From Bacilli bacterium (GTDB lineage: Bacteria > Bacillota_I > Bacilli_A > RF39 > UBA660): a stretch of 22,587 nucleotides of DNA. The notes under the pieces were generated by a model. It saw only the letters and a program-made list of their open reading frames with translations, did no database searches and had not been told where the DNA came from. The DNA is taken from NCBI GenBank assembly GCA_016302505.1, contig JAEDNL010000019.1, positions 1 through 22,587 of the forward strand. Direction: 5' to 3'. Below, piece by piece: positions 7,718 to 14,090 of this stretch. The translations under genes and the position numbers were made by a program. Position 1 is the stretch's first letter, and each line of letters starts with the position of its first letter.

Positions 7718-8749
7718 TTATATCAAATTAAAGTCTTCCGCAGATGAAGATTTTTCTAATAATTCTTTTCTTTTTTGTTGCAAACCAGTTTTAATAATCA
7801 TATCTAATATTTTATCATCTGTTTTATATTGAAATAATTCATTCATCTGCTCCATACTCATGTCATATGTTCTAATATATGATCCCAAATATGCATACAC
7901 TTGACTTTTTTCATGAATGTTTTCTGGAACAATAGGATTTTGTAATATATCAATTACTTGTTCAACCATTTCTATAGGTTCAACTTTAGTACCATTAGGA
8001 TAATATTCAAGTTCAAGTAATGGATACATAGAAATTAGATTTTTTCTGTGAAAAGGAGGTAGATTTTTCATTAATTCATCAAATTTTTTGAGAATATTTA
8101 CTCTTTCACCATCAATTTCTTTTACTAATGAATCATCCATTAATACTTTGATTTGGTCACGAATAGGCCTACTAAAATAATCATATTTAAAAAAATTCTT
8201 TGATCCATTTACCCCGTATATTGCATTTAAGAATTTTGCCGAATCACGACTACCAGCAATTCTTGCATATATTTCCATAATAGAAGTCAAATAATTTTGC
8301 TTATAAATTTCTGGATAAAATTTTTCTAATATTGTTTCTTTAATAAAAAGTAAAGTAGAAAATGACACTTCATTTCCTGATTCCATCTCACTATACTGAA
8401 TTGCATGCTCAGTTTCATGAAAAACTGTATTTAGCATTTCATACATATAATATATTTTTTGATAAGGATCATCTGAATTACAAATTTTATTAATAAATAC
8501 TTCGTTAAGAGAAATACAGTTTTCCGAAACATGGTATGCTCCACGGTTTGTTTCTTCTCTTATATCGAAAGAAACAGGAATGTCATCAAGACCATTAGTT
8601 TTTAATTTATCTTTGGCAATTGAAATATATGCTGCTTTTAATGATTCTCTATCGATTTCTTTGCTATCTTGCGCTAATGCTTTTTTAAATGTTTTAACTG
8701 CCTTATTTAAGGGCATTATTTCATCTGTTCTTCCATAGTTACCATTCAT
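7718..8749 (-). CDS. Putative zinc metallopeptidase-like protein (HExxH)
   Basis: This 343-aa protein is not recognised as a named family. Residues 111-115 read HETEH in the context NTVFHETEHAIQY, a classic zincin signature (two His ligands and catalytic Glu). E159 in SIMEIYARIAGSRDSA is a candidate third ligand about 45 residues later, as in gluzincins. There is no signal peptide or membrane segment, so it is probably cytosolic. An AGAGGAAA ribosome binding site precedes the ATG, which lies 12 bases after the stop of the 60-aa gene, so the two form a pair. Peptidase activity is inferred from the motif only. Confidence 0.7.
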   Translation of the reverse strand: MNGNYGRTDEIMPLNKAVKTFKKALAQDSKEIDRESLKAAYISIAKDKLKTNGLDDIPVSFDIREETNRGAYHVSENCISLNEVFINKICNSDDPYQKIYYMYEMLNTVFHETEHAIQYSEMESGNEVSFSTLLFIKETILEKFYPEIYKQNYLTSIMEIYARIAGSRDSAKFLNAIYGVNGSKNFFKYDYFSRPIRDQIKVLMDDSLVKEIDGERVNILKKFDELMKNLPPFHRKNLISMYPLLELEYYPNGTKVEPIEMVEQVIDILQNPIVPENIHEKSQVYAYLGSYIRTYDMSMEQMNELFQYKTDDKILDMIIKTGLQQKRKELLEKSSSAEDFNLI

Positions 8750-8761
8750 ATATTTCCTCTT

Positions 8762-8944
8762 TTATTTAGACTTACTATCCCCATTAAAAAAATCTATAAC
8801 AGCATCATTAAATGCACTCTCAAATTCTATTCTTTCTAGTAATTCTTTTTCATATTCTTGTTGTTTTTCAGCATCAGACTTTTCATTTTTACCTTTTTCT
8901 TCTACTTTATTTTCTTTTTTTATTTCTTTAAATTTATCCTCCAT
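8762..8944 (-). CDS. Small highly charged protein upstream of the HExxH gene
   Basis: A 60-aa protein dominated by Lys and Glu, predicted to be a long helix (about residues 5-45), ending in FNDAVIDFFNGDSKSK. No family is recognised. A strong AGGAG ribosome binding site is correctly spaced before the ATG, and the gene lies 18 bases after miaA and 12 bases before the HExxH gene, so it is likely translated and may be a partner, inhibitor or chaperone of that protein (inference from adjacency). Confidence 0.6.
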   Translation of the reverse strand: MEDKFKEIKKENKVEEKGKNEKSDAEKQQEYEKELLERIEFESAFNDAVIDFFNGDSKSK

Positions 8945-8961
8945 AATGTTCTCCTAATATA

Positions 8962-8989
8962 ATTATAGCACGATATTCTTATGATTCAA
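8962..8989 (-). promoter_or_regulatory. Possible promoter inside the 3' end of miaA
   Basis: TTGAAT, a 16-base spacer and TGC-TATAAT (hexamer 8962-8967) on the minus strand resemble an extended -10 promoter for the 60-aa/HExxH pair. It would place the transcription start almost on the AGGAG ribosome binding site, leaving practically no leader, so its use is uncertain. Confidence 0.3.
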
Positions 8990-9853
8990 ATACGCATCAA
9001 TTTCATTTAAAGTTTCATTAAAATTATCATAATTAACATCAAACCATTTAATATCTTTCATTTGATTATTAAACCATGTAAATTGTCTTTTAGAGTATCT
9101 TCTGGTATTTTGCTTTATTAAATCAATTGCTTCATTAAATGATAAATTTCCTTCAAAATATTGTTTTAATTCTTTATAACCAATTATATTATTAAAATTC
9201 TTTTTATCTTTTAAACTTTTTGCTTCTTCTAAAAGTCCGTTCTCAAGCATAATATCTACTCTATCATTCATTCTTTTATATAAAGTTTCTCTATCTGATT
9301 TAAGACCAATAATATCAAAATCATATAGTTTTTTATTAATATCATTTGTTTTTTTAATAGTTTTGCCAGTCTGTTTATAGTAAGTAATATATCTTTCAAG
9401 TCTTTGTCTATTATTAACATGAATATTATTATTTTTATCTATTTTGTCTGCCATGTTTTTTAATTCTTGATTAGTATATTTGCTGTAATCTACTCTTATA
9501 TTATCAGTTTTATCTAGTTTATAATCGTAAAGCAATGCTTTTATATAAAGACCACTACCTCCGACTATAATAACGTTTTTATTTTGACTAATTAAGTCAT
9601 CTAATACTTTTCTTCCCTTTACTTGGTAATCATAAAGAGTAAAATCATCATCAAGACTAACAAGATCAAGCATATGATGAATAACTCCATCTTTTTCTTC
9701 TTCTGTTACTTTAGCTGTTGCGATTAATGGTTCTTTATATACACCAGTTGAATCAGCATTAATAATCTCTGCATTATATTTATGAGCAAGGTGTATAGAT
9801 AATGCTGTTTTGCCTACTCCGGTTGGACCTACTATTACTATTATCTTACTCAT
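8963..9853 (-). CDS. miaA: tRNA dimethylallyltransferase
   Basis: MiaA attaches the dimethylallyl group to A37 of tRNAs that read UNN codons. Counted from ATG 9853 it has 296 aa, typical of the family. It shows the P-loop GPTGVGKT at 9-16, the NADSTGVYKE segment (a DSxxVY variant), the HHMLDLVSLDDDFTLYDY substrate-binding region, GGSGLYIKALLYDY, and the C-terminal NTRRYSKRQFTWFNNQ signature. The frame is open to a GTG at 9862, but that GTG lies in the ribosome-binding region and the family start is MSKIIVIVGPTG, so 9853 is preferred. The gene overlaps the upstream 53-aa ORF by 8 bases. The mutL-miaA neighbourhood is common in Bacillota. Confidence 0.95.
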   Translation of the reverse strand: MSKIIVIVGPTGVGKTALSIHLAHKYNAEIINADSTGVYKEPLIATAKVTEEEKDGVIHHMLDLVSLDDDFTLYDYQVKGRKVLDDLISQNKNVIIVGGSGLYIKALLYDYKLDKTDNIRVDYSKYTNQELKNMADKIDKNNNIHVNNRQRLERYITYYKQTGKTIKKTNDINKKLYDFDIIGLKSDRETLYKRMNDRVDIMLENGLLEEAKSLKDKKNFNNIIGYKELKQYFEGNLSFNEAIDLIKQNTRRYSKRQFTWFNNQMKDIKWFDVNYDNFNETLNEIDAYLNHKNIVL

Positions 9854-10007
9854 GTTTATCACTGTTATTTCCAGGCTTTAATGTTAAAGACGAACCTTTT
9901 TCTACTATATTACCATTTTCATCATAAGATAGATTATTTGCTTCTAAATATTCTAAATAATCAAAAAACTCTTTTTCTGCTTCTTCTAAAAATTCAAAAA
10001 AACTCAT
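9846..10007 (-). CDS. 53-aa acidic protein between mutL and miaA
   Basis: A small gene with a strong ribosome binding site (TAGGAGG, 6 bases before the ATG at 10007); that site overlaps the mutL TAG stop. The 53-aa product begins MSFFEFLEEAEKEFFDYLEY, an acidic amphipathic helix rich in Phe, Glu and Leu, and continues with a polar tail containing YDENGNIVEKGS. It ends inside the miaA start, overlapping by 8 bases, as expected for a coupled operon gene. No family is recognised. The ribosome binding site, spacing and overlap support translation; function is unknown. Confidence 0.75.
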   Translation of the reverse strand: MSFFEFLEEAEKEFFDYLEYLEANNLSYDENGNIVEKGSSLTLKPGNNSDKHE

Positions 10008-10016
10008 ATTTTCCTC

Positions 10017-11720
10017 CTAATTAACTCTTTTAAATAGTTTTTCAAGCTCATATATTGGATATTTAATAATAGTTGGTCTGCCATGAGGACATGTATATGG
10101 GAATTTACATTTAAAAAGTCTATTTAATAGTTCTTCTTGTTCAAAATGAGTAATACTAGTATTAGCTTTAACACTCATTTTACAAGCAAGTCTTATGGCT
10201 GCTTTTTCATTAAATTTAACTCTATCAAATGTATCTTTAAATTCACCAATAAGTTCAAATATTCTTCTAATGCTTTCTTCTTCATATCCTTCTTTTAACC
10301 ATGAAGGGTGTTCAGTTACTCTAAAAGTATTAGTTCCAAATTCTTCTACTTTAAATCCAAGATTCCTTATCTCATCTATATTATGAAGTATATTCATATA
10401 TTCATTTTTAGAGTATTCAAGTTGAATTGGAAATAACATAGATGTTGTGTATACTTCTTTATTTTGAAGAGCTTCCATATATTTTTCATAATTAATTCTT
10501 TCATTCGCAGCATGTATATCAATCATATACATAACATCCTCATCTTGAGCAATTAAGTATGTTCCAAGTGCTAAACCAACAGGTTTAATAAGCATATTAT
10601 CCTCTTTTTTAACATCTTCATACTTAACTACCTCTTCTGAAGTATTAAATACCATTCTTATATTTTCATATTTTTTTTCGCTTACATCTACTTCATTATT
10701 AGTGATAGTTGTTTCTTCATAAGCTTTGAAAGTATTATCAGTTTTATTAAGAGCAGACTTAATTAAATCAAATAATAATTCATTTAGACTATCTAATTTA
10801 GAAAACTTAATATCTTGTTTAGTAGGATGAATATTTACATCTATTAAAGTTGGATCTGTTATAATATTTATTACTACTATCGGGAACTTATTTTCAGCAA
10901 GTACTGTATGATAGGCATCTTTAATAGTACGGTTTATATCTTTATTTGTTACAACTCTTCCATTAACAAGTGTTATCATATTATTACGGTTAGACTTACT
11001 TATATTTAAATTACTTATATATCCATCTATTTCATAATCATAGTTTTCACCTTTGATATGAATCATATTTTTACTAGTGTTATATCCATATATTTCATGT
11101 ATAGTTTTATATAAATCATTACTAGCAGTAGTATGTATTAATTCTTTATCATCATTGACTAATGTAAAAGATATATCTGGGTGTGATAAAGCAATCTTTT
11201 CAATAAATGAAACACTAAGTGCAAGTTCAGAATACTCACTTTTCATAAATTTTAGTCTAGCAGGAGTATTATAAAATAACTCAGATACTTCAATAATAGT
11301 ACCTTTTCTCATACTTCCTGTTTTTTCTTCAATAAACTTACCATTTTTAAGTACTAAGTATGTAGATTCAGTCCCATCATACGTATCAAGTATTACTTTA
11401 CTGACACTAGATATTGCTGCTAAAGCTTCACCTCTAAAACCAAGAGAATTAATAAAATATAAATCATTTTCAGTTTTAATTTTAGAAGTAGCATGTCTTT
11501 GAAAACATATTTTAGCATCATCATGACTCATACCACAACCATCATCTACTATTTTAATCAGTTTTGTTCCTGCATTTAAAAGCTCAATTTTAATATTTTT
11601 ACTTCCAGCATCAATACTATTTTCAACTAATTCTTTTACTACATTAGCTATTCTTTCAACAACTTCACCAGCCGCTATTTTATTAGCTAAGTTTTCGCTC
11701 ATTATATTTATTTTATTCAT
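10017..11720 (-). CDS. mutL: DNA mismatch repair protein MutL
   Basis: MutL links MutS mismatch recognition to strand incision. The 567-aa protein has the GHKL ATPase domain with ELVENSIDAGS (30-40), DDGCGM (59-64) and GFRGEAL (94-100), then VNGRVVTNK and NIHPTKQDIKF of the transducer domain. The C-terminal dimerisation domain carries DIHAANERINYE from residue 401, the D-x-H-A-x2-E-x4-E metal site of endonuclease-type MutL (Q replaced by I), plus ACKMSVKA and CPHGRP near the end. It is thus a nicking MutL, as expected in an organism without methyl-directed repair. The ATG follows the yqeH stop with no gap; mutS is not in the window. Confidence 0.96.
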   Translation of the reverse strand: MNKINIMSENLANKIAAGEVVERIANVVKELVENSIDAGSKNIKIELLNAGTKLIKIVDDGCGMSHDDAKICFQRHATSKIKTENDLYFINSLGFRGEALAAISSVSKVILDTYDGTESTYLVLKNGKFIEEKTGSMRKGTIIEVSELFYNTPARLKFMKSEYSELALSVSFIEKIALSHPDISFTLVNDDKELIHTTASNDLYKTIHEIYGYNTSKNMIHIKGENYDYEIDGYISNLNISKSNRNNMITLVNGRVVTNKDINRTIKDAYHTVLAENKFPIVVINIITDPTLIDVNIHPTKQDIKFSKLDSLNELLFDLIKSALNKTDNTFKAYEETTITNNEVDVSEKKYENIRMVFNTSEEVVKYEDVKKEDNMLIKPVGLALGTYLIAQDEDVMYMIDIHAANERINYEKYMEALQNKEVYTTSMLFPIQLEYSKNEYMNILHNIDEIRNLGFKVEEFGTNTFRVTEHPSWLKEGYEEESIRRIFELIGEFKDTFDRVKFNEKAAIRLACKMSVKANTSITHFEQEELLNRLFKCKFPYTCPHGRPTIIKYPIYELEKLFKRVN

Positions 11721-12719
11721 TTAAATCATACTCTTTCTAATACTTATCATTTTCTCATCAAGTGTATATATTTTAAATTCACCAGGTCTTGTTATTCTAA
11801 TAAAACCAAGACCATTTACTAAAATATCTGTACATTCATTTGTCTCAATAGTAGTACTTGGTAATATTTTTAACTTCTCATTTTTAAGTTTTACTTTTTC
11901 ATATCTTAACTTGTCATTCATATAAAAACTAAAACTATTTCCTTTACCTAAATTGTCTATTCTAAATATATCATTAATTACTATACTATAACCATTTCTA
12001 ATTTGAAATGTTTTTACTTTTATTTCTTTTTTAGGATATAATTTTATAGTTTTGGTATAATCAGTAAAATTATATACAGCATTAGAATCAATAAAACCAG
12101 GAGTATCCACTATTGTTATTTTATTATCAAGTTTAATAGTTATATATGATGCAGTTGTGTTAGGAATAGCACTAGTAGTTATCATAGGATTTTTTTTCTG
12201 ACTAGTTAATAAATGATTTATAAATGTACTTTTACCACTATTAGTAAAACCAACTATATAAAGTCTTTTAACATTATCGCTTTTAATTTTATTTAAGAAA
12301 TTATCTATATTATAATTTTTAACTGAACTAATACACATTATATCTTCTATATCACATACATTATTTTTAATATATTCTATTAGTTTTTTTTCTTTTAAAC
12401 TCTTTGGTAATATATCTTTTTTCGTAATAAGAATATATTTTTTATTTTTGAATCTTTTAATATATTTTTTAATATTATCATTTATATTAAGAGCGTCTAT
12501 AAGTATTGCTACTGATGATAAATTATCACTATTAATATTTCTAATAATACCATCAGTATCGACTTTTTTATCTAGTACACTATATTCACCATAATGTTTT
12601 ATTTTAAAACATCTTTCACAATAATCAGCTTTTGCTAGTACTGATGATTTTACAAACCCTTCATCCTTTGGAGAGATTGTTTGTAAAACACTACCGCAAC
12701 CTAAGCACTCTTTAGTCAT
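11721..12719 (-). CDS. yqeH: Ribosome biogenesis GTPase YqeH
   Basis: YqeH is a circularly permuted GTPase needed for 30S assembly. The 332-aa protein starts with a zinc finger (CLGC at 5-8, CERC at 34-37, then IKHYGEY), followed by the permuted GTPase order: G4 TKKD at 99-102 and G5-like SSVKN at 131-135 come before G1 GFTNSGKST at 157-165 and G3 DTPG at 205-208. The C-terminal region (about 225-332) is the RNA-binding part. It overlaps yqeG by 8 bases. yqeG-yqeH is a conserved pair in Bacillota; the aroE, yhbY and nadD genes that usually follow are replaced here by mutL. Confidence 0.95.
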   Translation of the reverse strand: MTKECLGCGSVLQTISPKDEGFVKSSVLAKADYCERCFKIKHYGEYSVLDKKVDTDGIIRNINSDNLSSVAILIDALNINDNIKKYIKRFKNKKYILITKKDILPKSLKEKKLIEYIKNNVCDIEDIMCISSVKNYNIDNFLNKIKSDNVKRLYIVGFTNSGKSTFINHLLTSQKKNPMITTSAIPNTTASYITIKLDNKITIVDTPGFIDSNAVYNFTDYTKTIKLYPKKEIKVKTFQIRNGYSIVINDIFRIDNLGKGNSFSFYMNDKLRYEKVKLKNEKLKILPSTTIETNECTDILVNGLGFIRITRPGEFKIYTLDEKMISIRKSMI

Positions 12720-13236
12720 AATATTTTCCTTTCTTAAATAAATCTTTTCTTTCTAAACTACTAAATATAAAGTTTTCACACACTCTATTAATAAAGGTAA
12801 CAGTATGGTCTTTTTTAGATAGTGGATGAACTAAAATACTTGTAAAATCCATTCTATTCGCACCTAAAATATCTGTTATCAATTGATCTCCTATACATGC
12901 TATCTCTGTAGGTTTATATTTAAATCTTTCCATTATTTTTATATATTTATCTTTTCTTGGTTTTAAAGAAAAAGCACAAGCATCTACTCCTAAATATGTT
13001 TTAAATGGTTCTATTCTATACTTAGGGCTATTTGACATTATTATTAATTTAAATCCTTTATCTTTTAACTCCTCAAATAGTTTTTTAAGCCTCTTAGTAG
13101 GCTCTTTTATATATGAAGGTGTTATTGTATTATCAAGGTCAAATATAATACATCTAACCCCCTTTTTATATAATTTATCATAATTAATATAATAAATACT
13201 TTTTTGATATATATCAGGCACAAATTTCTCTACCAT
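12712..13236 (-). CDS. yqeG: YqeG family HAD-IIIA phosphatase
   Basis: A 174-aa HAD-superfamily hydrolase. Motif I is DLDNTI at 33-38 (nucleophile and acid Asp), motif II is IIMSNS at about 65-70, motif III lysine lies in the KPRKDKYI segment near 92, and motif IV is GDQLITD from residue 116. These match the YqeG/PGP-MitoPTP type of HAD-IIIA phosphatases; homologues include phosphatidylglycerophosphate phosphatases, but the substrate in this organism is not determined. It starts the operon with yqeH and mutL, with GAGGAAG as ribosome binding site. Confidence 0.93.
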   Translation of the reverse strand: MVEKFVPDIYQKSIYYINYDKLYKKGVRCIIFDLDNTITPSYIKEPTKRLKKLFEELKDKGFKLIIMSNSPKYRIEPFKTYLGVDACAFSLKPRKDKYIKIMERFKYKPTEIACIGDQLITDILGANRMDFTSILVHPLSKKDHTVTFINRVCENFIFSSLERKDLFKKGKYYD

Positions 13237-13255
13237 AATTCACTTCCTCTTAACT

Positions 13256-13264
13256 ATTATATCA
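13256..13264 (-). promoter_or_regulatory. Extended -10 promoter of yqeG operon
   Basis: TGATATAAT on the minus strand lies 19 bases before the yqeG ATG, with the GAGGAAG ribosome binding site between. The -35 region falls into a T run and is weak. Confidence 0.55.
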
Positions 13265-13278
13265 AGAAACACACTTAA

Positions 13279-13305
13279 AAAAAAGAATATAATCTATTCT
13301 TTTTT
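13279..13305. terminator. Second hairpin between nrdG and yqeG
   Basis: A perfect 11-bp stem (AAAAAAGAATA with TATTCTTTTTT, loop of five bases) with A/T runs at both sides. It looks like a bidirectional terminator backing up the one at the end of nrdG. No gene is seen in the 40 bases between the two hairpins. Confidence 0.6.
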
Positions 13306-13339
13306 AAACCATTTTTAATAGAAAGGACTTATATTGTAT

Positions 13340-13375
13340 AAAAAAATAAAAGACCTAAACAAACATAGGTCTTTT
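13340..13375 (-). terminator. Terminator of the nrd operon, containing the nrdG stop
   Basis: AAAAGACCTA pairs perfectly with TAGGTCTTTT (10 bp, 8-base loop), followed on the minus strand by a T-rich tract. The nrdG TAG stop is the start of the 3' arm, so the last codons of nrdG form the hairpin. Confidence 0.88.
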
Positions 13376-13924
13376 TTCAAACATTTTTTCTTCTTTATAT
13401 TCATATTCATTAAGTAAAGTTATTTCTTTATTTTTAAAAGTCTTTTTAACATCAATAAGTCTTTGATTCTTAGAACCTCTAAATAATAGATTTAAATCTC
13501 TTTGTTCAAGAATAAATCTTCCATCTACTAAAATATCAATATTTTCTAAAAATTCTTTGTATATAGGCATTGTTTTTGACATTTTCATTAATTCTTCAAA
13601 TGTAAATCCAGTATATACCCATATATTATATCCTTTACTCTTAGCATATGATGCGATTTCATTACAAGCAACTGGTTGATACATAGGATCTCCTCCACTA
13701 AAAGTAATGCCTGTATGATACTCAAGTTCATCTATTGCTTCACATACAAGTTTTACAGGTACTAAGCCACCACCATTAAAATCATGTGTTTGAGGATTTT
13801 GACATCCTTTACAATTATGATGACATCCTTGAGTCCATATAACTGCTCTTAGTCCTGGACCATCCACAATGCTATCTGTTTGTAAATCAGCAGCAAGTCT
13901 TATATATTCCTTACTCTGTTGCAT
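13355..13924 (-). CDS. nrdG: Anaerobic ribonucleotide reductase activating protein (radical SAM)
   Basis: NrdG uses a [4Fe-4S] cluster and S-adenosylmethionine to put the glycyl radical on the class III reductase. The 189-aa protein carries the radical-SAM triad C34-x3-C38-x2-C41 in TQGCHHNCKGCQNPQTHDF, the N-terminal DGPGLRAVIWTQG segment, and the SAM-binding TFSGGDPMYQP. It overlaps the small glycyl-radical ORF by 14 bases and is the last gene of the operon. Its target glycine is predicted to lie in that 51-aa neighbour and not in the large subunit. Confidence 0.96.
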   Translation of the reverse strand: MQQSKEYIRLAADLQTDSIVDGPGLRAVIWTQGCHHNCKGCQNPQTHDFNGGGLVPVKLVCEAIDELEYHTGITFSGGDPMYQPVACNEIASYAKSKGYNIWVYTGFTFEELMKMSKTMPIYKEFLENIDILVDGRFILEQRDLNLLFRGSKNQRLIDVKKTFKNKEITLLNEYEYKEEKMFEKRPMFV

Positions 13925-14066
13925 GAGTTACTCTATCATTTACTTCTGCTTTTTTAGCATTATTAAATCTATCTAAAGTACCAACAAGATAACCAGTTAT
14001 TCTTCTAATTCTATCGAATTTTACTCCTTCACCAACTACTTTTTTATTTTTTACTTCTTTATCCAT
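13911..14066 (-). CDS. Separate glycyl-radical tail of class III ribonucleotide reductase
   Basis: A 51-aa ORF whose sequence matches the extreme C-terminus of NrdD. It reads DRIRRITGYLVGTLDRFNNA followed by KKAEVNDRVTH, corresponding to the E. coli NrdD tail RRVCGYLG, a short loop, F-N-x-G-K-Q-E-E-V-K and a final R-V-K-H. G25 in ITGYL is the counterpart of the E. coli radical glycine G681. A GAGGT ribosome binding site lies 7 bases before the ATG. The ORF is in the same frame as nrdD, 8 codons after its single TAA, and overlaps nrdG by 14 bases. It is probably made as a free small subunit that docks onto NrdD; readthrough of the TAA is an alternative. Confidence 0.85.
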   Translation of the reverse strand: MDKEVKNKKVVGEGVKFDRIRRITGYLVGTLDRFNNAKKAEVNDRVTHATE

Positions 14067-14090
14067 TATTATTACCTCTTTCCTATTTTT

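Noticed and set aside
7718..8944. Classical toxin-antitoxin pair
   Set aside because: The 343-aa protein is too long and the 60-aa protein has no DNA-binding motif; nothing beyond gene order supports this.
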